64,000 nucleotides of DNA. Origin: Quillaja saponaria. Its lineage: Eukaryota; Streptophyta; Magnoliopsida; Fabales; Quillajaceae. The notes under the pieces are model-generated. The model saw only the letters and a list, made by a program, of their open reading frames with translations, ran no database searches and was not told the DNA's origin. Shown piece after piece: positions 54,129 through 64,000 of this stretch. Position numbers and translations under genes: made by a program. The stretch lies in the NCBI GenBank assembly GCA_029379385.1, contig CM055612.1, forward strand, positions 310,001 through 374,000. Direction: 5' to 3'. Numbering within the stretch: the first letter of the stretch is position 1; each line of letters opens with the position of its first letter.

Positions 54129-54190
54129 ATGAATTGGGATTTTATTTTAAATGAAATTGAAGAGGGTCAAAGTTTTCTTTTTTTTATATA

Positions 54191-54270
54191 AGGGGATTAT
54201 TAGTCTAGTGGTCAAAAAAATGTGTTATTTATTTTTTATTAATTTATTGGGTTCGAATTTTCTTTGTGTG
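54191..54270 (+). repeat. tRNA-like SINE head, first of two
   Basis: The segment has an A-box-like ttagtctagtggtc and, about 45 bases later, a B-box ttgggttcgaattt, the internal promoter pair of RNA polymerase III. There is no acceptor-stem pairing, so it is not a functional tRNA gene. Confidence 0.45.
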
Positions 54271-54286
54271 TAATGATTAAAATATC

Positions 54287-54380
54287 AGCCTGAGCATAGC
54301 TCACTTGGCATGGTACCTAGACATTAGGTATCTCCCCTACTCCCAAGTTGAGTGTTCAAATCCCAACCTCCCTATATACC
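54287..54380 (+). repeat. tRNA-like SINE head, second of two
   Basis: It carries an A-box gagcatagctcacttggc and a B-box gagtgttcaaatccc about 40 bases downstream, followed by a pyrimidine-rich segment and an AT run. This is a better match to plant SINE 5' ends than the neighbouring copy. The body and 3' end are not clearly bounded. Confidence 0.55.
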
Positions 54381-57300
54381 CCAAAATATATATATATATA
54401 TTGTTTTTGTTATAGTATTTGTAAGTCTAGAAATAAAAATATATTGAATACGTTATGAAAACAGTATACAATTCACGAAAATATTGTATAATATTTTTTT
54501 ATAAGTGATTTGTAATGTATATAATAACTAGTTGTGCATGTTTAAAGGTTTGAATTGTCTCTTCACATATTCTATATGTCTCTTTTACATTTATAGTCTC
54601 AATCATTTATTAAACTGTACACAACTGTAATTAATACATATTAACTAAGTTAAATGATAAAATTTAGAAATAATATTAAACGTTTCATTATATTTATAAT
54701 TTTCTTGTCATTTTACTAGCTTCCTCATAATAATTTTTTCAATAACTTATAGTTTTTTATATTTACTAAATCTAATTGCATAATTTATAATAATTTAGTT
54801 TATATAATTTATTTGTTCATAATGAAGTATATTTACGTAAAATTAAAAGGAACAAATTTTATTAGCTATATTTTTTTAATTAAAAAAATTATAAACTCTT
54901 AGCAAATATTAAAAACTATTTAGAAAAACTAAAATTTATTTCTTTTATAAAAACAACATATCACTAAAAAAAATTATTTGTTGATTCTTGACATTAATCT
55001 CCATTGTTGCTTCTTCTTTTTTTTTCCTTATTGGCATTATAGAGATCTTAATTTTTTTTCTACGAAAGTTTTAATATTTTAGTTTCTAGAATACAAGTAT
55101 TCAAAAATATAGGATTGTATCCATGGATACAATACGATACCAAGAAATATACATAGATATTGATAGTGAACAATAATTTCGTATTTGTAACTCAATAAAT
55201 AGATACATTTTCGTTCAAAAATGTGGTTAGTCGAGATGCGCATAAACTAACCCATACACACATGGTTCCTAAAGCTAAAAATATGAAAATAAAAACTATT
55301 TTTATTTTGTGGCCCGTGACCTTTATGAAATTGTGAAATATAGACAAAATTTTGATATGATAGAACCTAATCTATATGGGATCACACCTACTAATTAGTT
55401 TTTTTTTTTTTTTTTTGCTTGCTAACACACTAATTAATTAATTGAATAAAATGATGATTAAATTGATATTTTAATTGGGTAATTGAGTTGAGGTTCAACT
55501 ATTTGCCATGATTAATTAGAAAAAATAAAATAAATACAAGATGGAGTAAAAAGTTGTGACATTTCTCTTTTTGGGTCACCATCGGTCTCAGCCGTTCTCC
55601 TTCAATCGGCAGAGAGTCATGATTGAAACATAGACCAACTTAAATGTCGGTTTGGGTTGGCCCAACAATTGCCATGGCTAACTTTAATTACATATATTCT
55701 AATATAAATGTAAATGGTGGTCATCATTTTAGAGTTCGAATTCTAATAAAATAATAAGTCTACAGTGTGTTAATGGTTAGTGGTACGATGTCGTTTAGTA
55801 GTGTAACAAACTCAAGGCAGGGGGGTGGAGAGAGCGTGTTATAGAGGTTAGAAATTTAATTGAGTGAGTGAATGATGCAAGGATGTCCCAATTACTTACA
55901 GCAGCCCCATCTTTCACTCAGTCCTCGAGCCCGGCGCTTGCCTCATTAGTAAGTACTAAGTAGTCTCTTGGTCCCACGGCCGTACCCAAACAATGGAGCA
56001 AGATCGAGTACCATTCCCACTTTTTCCTTTCTTTTTATTTATTTATAATTCCAGGAGGTACCTTTAAGCCACTTGACTACTTTAGCTCTGCGGTCAATTT
56101 ATTAGTTTCAATTTTATTAATGGAAGGAAAAAAATGAACTTGGAGACTTAGGTTAAGACTGGCCAGAGTACTTAGATTTGGTAGGGTGGGTGTCCAAGTC
56201 CAATATGAACTTAGTGTGGGGTCCAAATGTGGCTGCATGTGCTTGACATTATGAGCACTAAGCTTCTTCATAGACCTCACTAATGGTGGATGATAGGTTT
56301 CCCTTTGTGTGTATTATTGGCCCCCCGGCCGTTAAATTGTCATTATGTCTCATGGAATGTAACACATCCTTTCAACAAACTAGAATTTCTATTCCTTTTC
56401 CTCTGCCTAAGCCTAAAGCAGAGAAAGTATTAGAGGCTAATTTTGGGAATTCACTCAGTCTTGGTATTCAACTTTTTTACGACCCTCCTGATGGGCTTTG
56501 TCTTTTTGTTATTTTGGGCTTTGGCCCAAGCTAGGTCAGTCAAATTTAGAAACTTGAAGAGGTTGGAAAAAATGGAAAAAGTGTTAGTCGTTTTTGGTTG
56601 GTGTTTGGATCGTTAACCATATCGAGGTTGAATTTGTAGTACATTTGCAATTAGCTGTTTAAATACTGATTAGACGTGTGAGAGATTTGAAATGACGTTA
56701 CATTCAATCTCAACAACGTTAACATCTGCTAAAATCAAAACGTCACGGCTCCAACTTCAGCTATTAGAGCTTAAAGTGCAATTTGTAAACCCAAAGGATA
56801 TTACCGGGCGCCAGCCTCACCTAATAATTGATTGTCAAATTTAATTTTTTATTATCACATGCATAAGCTTTTTTTTTTTTTTTGAATAGTACACATGCAT
56901 CAGCTTTTAGTATCATATTCTACACCTTTTTGACAAAGTCTATATATTTTTGGAGATGATGAAATTGAGAGGACTTTCGTTTTTCTTTTCTCCGATTCCA
57001 ATTTTTTTTGTTTTATAGGTTTGATTTTAAACTAGAGATTTTCACTGGTTTCAAAACGAGATAACCATACCTTCTAGATGATAAAGTAGACATTTAATTT
57101 GGAATTGCTCACAATTCACTAAAAAAAAAAAAGATAAGCTATAAATTAGTTGAAAAGAGATAAATTGAAAATTAAGAAAGACTTTGGAGACAAACTAAAA
57201 AAAAAAAAAAAACTCCCTTCCTCCACATCAAAGACGAAAGAAAGATAAAAAAGATAAAAATAAATCATATTTGTCTCTCAATATTTTACATAAGTCTTAT

Positions 57301-57668
57301 ACTAAATTACATCTCAGTGATTTTAATTGATTAAATTATTAAATAATAAATTTAAAAAATTAGTTGACTTAATTAATATTTTAAACTTGAAACTAAAAAT
57401 AAAAAATAAGATAAAATTGTGATATAAAAATTGCTAATTTATTCTGCAGAACTTATTCAAAAATAAAAGTTATTAAAATACAAATTTATTGTACGAAATG
57501 TCAGACTTGGAAAAAACGGGGCTAGTTTGCGTGACGGAGAAGGACGGAAAGTAACGGTCCCCCATAGACATGCGGTTTCATTACGACGTTTTAATCAATC
57601 TCTGCAAAACCTTTCACTATTTTGGTAAACACCTATCCATTTTGGGCAAGGGACTTGTACACTTCTCC

Positions 57669-57690
57669 TTCCCTTTCCCTTTCCCTTTCC
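57669..57690. repeat. (CCCTTT)n microsatellite in the AP3 leader
   Basis: About four units of a TTTCCC hexamer lie roughly 100 bases before the AP3 start codon, probably in the leader or core promoter. Confidence 0.75.
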
Positions 57691-57788
57691 ACATTGCATT
57701 TTCTGCTTCAGTTTCGCTTCGCAGTAGGGTGACTTTAGAGAAGAAACAGCGCCTAGAAGATCCAGATTGAAGCTAGAGAGAGACACAA

Positions 57789-59597
57789 ATGGCCCGTGGT
57801 AAGATTCAGATCAAGAAGATAGAGAACCCAACCAACAGGCAGGTCACTTATTCTAAAAGGCGAAACGGCCTCTTCAAGAAAGCCAACGAGCTCAGTGTTC
57901 TCTGCGATGCCAAGGTTTCCATCATTATGTTTAATAGCAACGACAAACTCCATGAGTACATTAGCCCCTCCACCACGTAATTGCTCAATCCCCATCTGAA
58001 ACTCTGAAACCCAACTACTAGGTTAATTTCTAAATTTATCCCTAATTTTTTTTCTTCATAATCTTTCTTTTTCAGAACGAAAGCAGTTATATGATCAGTA
58101 CCAGAAGGCTATGGCGATTGATCTCTGGAGCGCTCACTATGAGGTAGTTATGATAAAGAGTAAGATCTTATTTGAATAATTTTTTTTTTTTTTTACATTA
58201 ATTACTTATTTGAGGTTGTTTTATTGTGTGCCAGAAAATGCAAGAAACTTTGATCAGGCAGAAAGAGGTGAGTAGGAATCTTCGAAGGGAGATCAGGTAT
58301 ACTCTGAACGTTTATTTTGTGTTTGATGAATTTTCTTAGTTAATGTTTTCATAGGAAGATTGATTTGGAGAGCGGGTTAATGCGACTTTTGTTATAATTG
58401 ACAGGCGAAGGTTGGGTGAATGTTTAGACGATTTGTGCTTAAAAGACCTCCGGGATCTTGAGGATGAGATGGAAAATACCGTGACAAATGTTCGTGTTCG
58501 CAAGGTTTGATTTTGTAACATATGCATAATGGATCATACAAACCATCGTTTATATATATATTTGATTCATTGGGTTACAGTTTATTGGTATTTGTATTGG
58601 CATTTGTATATTTATTCTATTATTGGAATTTCCTGCTAATTCTGTTATTAATTATGAGGTGACAGATATTTGAGTATCATCAAAATTAAGTGTCTTTGAT
58701 CAACTAAGACCTGTTTAGAATGTAATCAATTCTCTACCCAAGAATTTATCTGAAGCTGAAAACAGTAAGAACTTTTTTGCCCAAATTAGTTTGATCCTCC
58801 TGTATCAATTATAAGCTGGACAGTGCTGAATTGCATTCTCTCCTATATTGGTTCATGTTCTAGGCTAGGCATGTTTAAGAAACAGTCATCGATTAAACCA
58901 GTTTAATGCAGCTCTGCTGCTTCTTCCCCTGCAACATTGCTTATCCATCTCTGTCTAGGCATCCCTTGCAACTCAGATACATATAAATATAATGCACTAT
59001 TTAATTTCTGGAATTGTTATTGTACGTCTTCCATTTGTCAAATTAGTGTTGTACATGTGTGAGTTTGTTCAGAGATGTCGCACTAATAAAATCCGCATTG
59101 ACAATGATTGACAGTACAAGCTCATAACAAATCAGATTGACACCTGCAAGAAGAAGGTAATACTTGACAATTGACATGTACCTAGCTCCTTATATGATCT
59201 CTCCTTCATAATTTATGTACTTGTTTGCAGCATTTGCTTTATTTAAATTCTGTTCCCCAATCTTACTTGTTGCAGGTAAAGAGTGCTGAACAACAACAGA
59301 GATATCTCCTTCAAGAGTTTGTAAGCATTATATTTATACTTTGCAGTCTCTTACTATCTTGTATTATTTTTTATACTGATGATCAAAACCTGGTAGAGTG
59401 ACAATTATCATTTGATGAAGGATGCAAGAGCCGACGATCCACATTATGGAGTGGTTGATAACGGAGGGGAGTACGATTCTGTGATCGGTTACTCAAATGG
59501 AGGTCCTCACATTTTTGCTTTAGGCTTGCCCCCTAACCATCCTAATCTTCACAGTGGAGCAGGGTCAGATCTCACTACTTACCCGTTACTTGATTAA
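57789..59597 (+). CDS. AP3: APETALA3-lineage (euAP3) MADS-box gene with a +1 frameshift in exon 2
   Basis: Seven exons: 57789-57976, 58076-58143, 58235-58296, 58405-58504, 59115-59156, 59276-59320 and 59421-59597. Lengths 188/68/62/100/42/45/177 match the AP3 class, except exon 2, which is one base longer than the usual 67. The MADS domain reads [20 protein letters not shown] and [20 protein letters not shown]. The K-domain is spread over exons 3-6 ([29 protein letters not shown]). The tail has [23 protein letters not shown] and the euAP3 motif [10 protein letters not shown]-class floral identity proteins specify petals and stamens as heterodimers with PI. The expected exon 2 frame is [10 protein letters not shown]; an extra G near 58084 gives a stop within a few codons. 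Repaired length would be 226 aa. No alternative splice site restores the frame. Confidence 0.9.
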
Positions 59598-60210
59598 TTA
59601 GCATGTAAGCCTACATAAATTTAGCAGACTTGGTTACTGAACCAAATGGAGATGATCATATGTTGTACTACTATTTGAACTTTCTATCAAACTGATTAAA
59701 ATTCCCACATAATCGTGCAGCCGAGTTCATCTACGTCAACGTAAGTCTTTGTACTATTATTATCCATCTGATTCTTGGCTAGCAGCTACTTTATTACTTA
59801 AAACGTAAAGTATGTGATGTTTTAATTTGCTGATGAGTGAGTGAAAAATTGTTGAGCCCGATCCCCTTCATTCAGCTTATCACGTATTTATTTATTTGTT
59901 ATCCATGACAGCCTAACCCCTTTTCCCTATGGTGTTTGTGGATTTAGTTACTATTGTGCAAATGCATGTTTTATAATCTATCAATAGTGAAAAGGAAGTA
60001 ATGCAAGTTTATCCTTTTAGGTTTTCCAAATACGTAATCAGAATAAAAATATCATCTTTTGGTTATGAATTGCCACTAGCTAGTGTTTTTTTTTTTTTCT
60101 TTTCTTTTCTTTTCTTTTCTTTCTTTTATAATGGGTTATATAGGTTGTAAGGTAGTAGCTAGTTTAACTTATATTAGTAATTATTAGCATTGCATAGAAA
60201 TATGAATGTG

Positions 60211-60275
60211 AGGTGGCCAAGCGGTAAAGTAATGGGTTTTGGTTTCGGATGTTTGAATCTTTCTGTCCGAGAGCA
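60211..60275 (+). repeat. tRNA-like SINE head
   Basis: An A-box-like ggtggccaagcggtaaag precedes a B-box-like gatgtttgaatct by about 30 bases. This resembles the 5' end of a Leu/Ser-tRNA-derived SINE. No intact cloverleaf is present and the 3' limit is not clear. Confidence 0.5.
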
Positions 60276-60636
60276 TGCCCATACATTATATATATCATAT
60301 CCAAATAAATAGTATAAAGATTGTATATCAGAATTTAAATTCTATTTTTTAGAAAAAACTTATATTTAAGGGTATATAATATTAGGTAGAATTTGATTCT
60401 TGTTTTGATTTTTTAAAATTTGTCCCTAAATCATATAATAGCCAACAACGGATTGACTCATCAGTAAGTTCATCCTACTCGCTACAAAAATATTTGAATT
60501 TGAAACACATACCTGAGATTAGTGAGAGTCTGACTGCGACTGCGCCTTGCTTATGACACATCGATTTATAGAGGAGTTCATTCATGACTCAAGTGCCAAG
60601 GAGCTTGGTGGAAGAGGATGAAATAGAGTACTCGAT

Positions 60637-61708
60637 GGATGGAGATCTTCTGTCCCAATTGGTGTCTCATTCTCGTTCTCTCTCCCACCAATAAAATTTT
60701 GACACATCAATTTAAATTTCAAACTCATCCAAACGGTGTCAAACTCATTTCTGTCACTTTTCAGAAATCAGAAGAAACGTATATCATCTAGTCTCTCCTC
60801 CCTATTCTCGGAACTTGCTCGCCTCGTCTTTACCAAATTGTAGCCATTGTCCACGGGAATGCAAGCTCATCAAGACCCAGCTCATGGTTGTGGATCCATG
60901 CACCATCATGTATTACAACAAGGTTTCCTAGGTGACTCTTGAGATTTCTCGAAAAATTCCGAACATTTGGGATCCAAATTGAGAAAGATTGTTGGGCAAA
61001 GAAAGGTACTTTGAGGGTTTAATTCATCAGACCCAAACAAGCAATTAATTATATGTTTTCATTCCCAATCTAGTTTGTTGCCCCATGGATTTCATCATGA
61101 CAACCCCAATGGAATTTCTACTATCTGTCTTAATTATAATCGTATTGACGAGCTTCTTGCGTCTTGTTTCAGTTGCCTTGCTATTTATCACTCTAGACCT
61201 ATGAACCCATTAGCTGGAACAGCAAGACCAAACAATTCTATTCCTTTATTGTCACCGCTCTGCAAGTCTTCTACCTCCTGTTTGCAGCTATGAAGAGCAT
61301 GATGCTTCAACCAAGCATTTCGATCCCAAGCGCAAAATTAGTGATAGTGCATTCCGGTCTGAAGTATAATTGGGTTAGCTCTTTCATGGCCAAATTGTAA
61401 CAGTAGATGCCTCCACAAACACCACACATCCGCAAGTCGCAACAGCATGAAAAGCATTTTCCTACAAGTCTTTCTGTAATGAAATTTTGATTATTTCTTC
61501 AATTAATCACCCTAATATGGTTAGGCTTCATGGGTATTGCAGTGATGTACAGCTTTAAGACCGTGGGAAAGGGAAGAAACACATCACAAAGGAAAGGCAA
61601 ACGGGAGCTAACACCGTTTGGATGAGTAGAAAATTGTAATTGATGTGTCAAAATCTTGTTGGCGGAACAGGGACTGAGACACCAATTTGAGACACAAGAT
61701 CTCCATCC
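60637..61708. mobile_element. MULE-like DNA transposon with about 100-bp terminal inverted repeats
   Basis: The left end (60637-60739) and the reverse complement of the right end (61610-61708) align over their whole length. They share ggatggagatctt, caattggtgtctca, aaattttgacacatcaatt and ctcatccaaacggtgt. The flanking nonamers gtactcgat and gtcatcaat agree at six of nine positions, fitting a decayed 9-bp target duplication. The interior of about 870 bases is less AT-rich than the surroundings and encodes no recognisable transposase, so the element is non-autonomous. It may hold captured host sequence. Confidence 0.7.
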
Positions 61709-62653
61709 GTCATCAATAATTCACTGGTGGTTTATTTTACTTCTAATACATCCATATCCACATGTTCTTTAACTACGCTTTCTGTTTACTAATCAGACCC
61801 CTCAAATAGTCTGGTTCCTCTAAATTAATGTTTAAATATAGGGTTAGCTTGGCACTCGATAATTCAAAGTAAACTATTAAATCAAGATGTAAATGTCTGA
61901 ATTTTTTTATTAATTTGTAGAAGGGTATTATTTCCTTTATTTTATTCTCTCTTCCAGTAGTGCATAGTTTTTCCTCTCGATATATAAAAATATTTCAACA
62001 TACTTTACATTGGCAAGAGAACAAAAATATCCCGATTAATTAATATTGGTAGCCGCAATATACATATATAAACCTTGTTTGGCTTAATTGGGTTAATTTG
62101 TATAACAATCTCGTACATTCATGAATCTATCAATGTAGCTACCAAATCGTCATTTGGCTATAATGGGATACAACAAATATTGGTATGAGAAAATAAAATG
62201 TAATAAATTAGGGTGTTAATAAAATAACAAGAAAAAATATATAAGATATTAAATTTAGCATTTATAAATAGTTTTTTTTTTTTTTTTCAGAATAATATGG
62301 TATTTGTGTACATAAATTTAGAATATAAAAAAAATATTATATAACATAACATAATGTAAAATTTGGAGCCAATTGAAGAGTTGTTGAGGAATGAGGAGAA
62401 TTAAAGAAAATTTAAATTATTGGAGCTGAAAAAAATTAGCTCACTCGCCTCTGGTTAATAGCTCGAGTTGAGTCACGCAGTTGACTCAGTGGCCTCGCTT
62501 AAGTCCTACCCGTTTCTAAAACCCTCTTCTTTTTTCAGTCTCCAAGCTTATTTCCATGTCTTCTCATCCGTATATAATAGAAGGAGAAGCGCGCTCGTTC
62601 TTGAGAAAGTAGAGGCACGAGGGACAAAGAGAGAGTGTAGGTGAGCTTCGGTC

Positions 62654-62722
62654 ATGGGGGCTCTTGCTTCATCTACTCCCTGGACTCCGGAAGACGATTT
62701 CTTGCTTAAGAACGCTGTTGAG
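62654..62722 (+). CDS. First coding exon of an FHA-domain/microspherule-like protein (partial, runs off the window)
   Basis: The exon encodes 23 residues, MGALASSTPWTPEDDFLLKN followed by AVE, and ends at a GT donor (gag/gtactt). The short motif PWTPEDDFLLKNAVE is the start of the MCRS_N region of plant microspherule-like proteins with a C-terminal FHA domain (At1g75530/At3g54350 type, from memory). Such proteins are nuclear and the Arabidopsis chromosome 3 member is embryo-essential. No second exon is recognisable up to the window end, so intron 1 is longer than about 1.28 kb. The position after AP3 and downstream of SRS fits both Arabidopsis neighbourhoods. The call rests on few residues plus context. 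Confidence 0.65.
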
Positions 62723-64000
62723 GTACTTATACCCATCATTGCAGGACCCTTTCTTGTCTTGGAGCTCGATTTCAACATCCTGTGTCACTGTTATACTTTC
62801 TACCTTATAATGCGGAAGAAACTCTAAACTTGTGGCCTTCTTGTCATGTGTATTTTTCAAATTCTGGAATTCTGCTTGTTTTATGTTTTATCTCTAATTC
62901 CTGGAGTTTGGTATTACTGGTTTTTGTGTTTGTGTATGTGTGGCGGGGATGGAGTCTTTGTTTCCTGGTATTGGACCATGTATTTCTTGACAAATAAACC
63001 CCGCCTTTGTTTCATATTGCTAAAGATGGTTAACAATTAGCCAGTTCCACATGTCATACTCCTCTTAAATTAGTTTGAACGAACAAGTTAGTCTACGTTA
63101 AGCACAGATTCTTGGATAAGTATACTACCATAGGCATGGTATTTGAAACATTGGCTTAGCTAAGCAACAAATTGGTTTTATTCACATTGTTTGCCACGGT
63201 ATCAACTATTGCGATCTCTAGTGGAACTGTCTGTTTGCAGTATTTAGAAAATATTAGGTGTTGGTGCTGGAAGGGTGCCACTTTTTTTGGAAATACTTTA
63301 GGTTTCAGAGGCAACAGTGAATGCCTCCATTATTCAATGCTTGAGTTTATGCATGCTGGCATTACGATAGGTATAGGAAGACTCAGGACAGTCTGTTTTG
63401 GGTTACATTGATCATATTCACGCAGTGCATATGATACGTGTGTGTTGTGATTTATTGTTAGCGATAATTGATGCTGAAAAGAGCTTCAAATGGGAATTTG
63501 TTTGGTGATAAGAATGTCTCCATTAGCAGTGACTTTTTGCAATATTTGTGTGTTAAATATTGGATAACTCTACCTACGAGTTGACTTATTGTGCGAGACT
63601 CACCTAAAATAAAAAAAGTCCATTCATGACCTCGGGATTATTAAGAATAAAGTGTAGAAGGTTTATTTACTATTTCTTTGTATAATTTCGAAGTCAAACT
63701 ACCATATACACTGACCAAAGTTGATCATGCCTCATACTACCTACCTAATGTGGAATCAGGTGGACAACCATTTTAACTGGACACTCCGCCTTTAATTTAA
63801 TATCTAAACACAGTGATAGTATAGAATGCTCTTCATTTCTGGGAGCAAATAGTCATATCATTCCTGCTTCTCTTTTTCCTTTTGTCCACTCTGAGCATTC
63901 TTTTTATATAATACTACATACGGATAATAGGTGTAAGGTTTTGACAGATAGGATAAGTTGGTTTTCTAGGCATTTGTATCTGGCCTAGCAAAATCTACGT
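62723..64000 (+). other. Intron 1 of the FHA/microspherule-like gene, truncated by the window end
   Basis: The sequence after the donor is T-rich and intron-like and has no recognisable coding block on the plus strand up to 64000. Short open frames here have no family likeness. Confidence 0.5.

Larger units (their letters stand above)
52002..57788. other. Intergenic DNA between SRS and the AP3-lineage gene
   Basis: No gene is recognised in 5.8 kb. The left end is the upstream region and probable leader of the SRS gene, with CT/GA-rich tracts near 52550-52580. The middle is AT-rich with a TA/TG microsatellite and two tRNA-like SINE heads (54191-54380). The right end is the AP3 promoter and leader. 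Confidence 0.55.
59598..62653. other. Intergenic DNA between AP3 and the FHA gene
   Basis: This holds the AP3 3' flank, a tRNA-like SINE head (60211-60275), a MULE-like element (60637-61708), and an AT-rich stretch. The last 200 bases (62450-62653) are GC-richer and probably contain the promoter and leader of the next gene. Confidence 0.55.

Noticed and set aside
61075..61293. 72-codon plus-strand frame in the MULE interior
   Set aside because: It matches no protein I recognise and does not start with a convincing ATG; kept only as possible captured sequence.

Overview
The window is nuclear DNA from a flowering plant, most likely a core eudicot. Its genes have short GT-AG introns in AT-rich DNA, and the protein families are plant-specific (PPR, AP2/ERF, WAT1, SHI/SRS, MADS-box). 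The MADS gene ends in the euAP3 tail DLTTYPLLD, which is typical of core eudicots. I cannot name the species. Nine protein genes are readable; the last one runs off the right edge. There is one decayed tandem gene copy, two other gene remnants, several small transposon-like elements, and long AT-rich stretches with no coding signal.

Layout. 1-2100: AT-rich, with a degenerate short repeat. 2101-4895 (+): PPR gene of the At4g17616 type with a non-coding first exon. 5077-5671 (+): broken RNase H-like retroelement 3' end. 6167-7722 (+): decayed LisH-CTLH gene with recognisable introns. 11015-11836 (+): DREB2D-like AP2 factor with a short upstream ORF. 15738-24621: direct tandem duplication carrying two minus-strand WAT1 copies; the copy at 22351-24506 is intact (394 aa) and the one at 17471-19580 is frameshifted. 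31832-35159 (-): TFIIF beta subunit, 6 exons, 261 aa. 36597-38933 (+): RD19-type cysteine protease, 4 exons, 368 aa, head-to-head with TFIIF beta. 39558-47065 (-): V-ATPase subunit a, 18 exons, 817 aa. 50756-52001 (-): SHI/SRS zinc-finger factor with one extra base in the zinc finger. 57789-59597 (+): APETALA3-lineage MADS gene, 7 exons, with one extra base in exon 2. 60637-61708: MULE-like element with about 100-bp inverted ends. 62654 onward (+): first exon of an FHA/microspherule-like gene.

The genes are not one pathway. They are a conserved neighbourhood: from memory, Arabidopsis chromosome 1 has DREB2D, WAT1, TFIIF beta, SRS5 and an FHA gene in a row (At1g75490-At1g75530), while AP3 and an FHA gene are adjacent on chromosome 3 (At3g54340-At3g54350). 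This window carries both sets in one order, as expected of a region before Arabidopsis-lineage duplication and loss. The RD19 and VHA-a genes are additional to that Arabidopsis order.

Exon junctions were placed by hand using splice consensus, reading frame and remembered family proteins. For WAT1-B, TFIIF beta, RD19 and VHA-a the summed exon lengths are exact multiples of three and the reading frames are open throughout.
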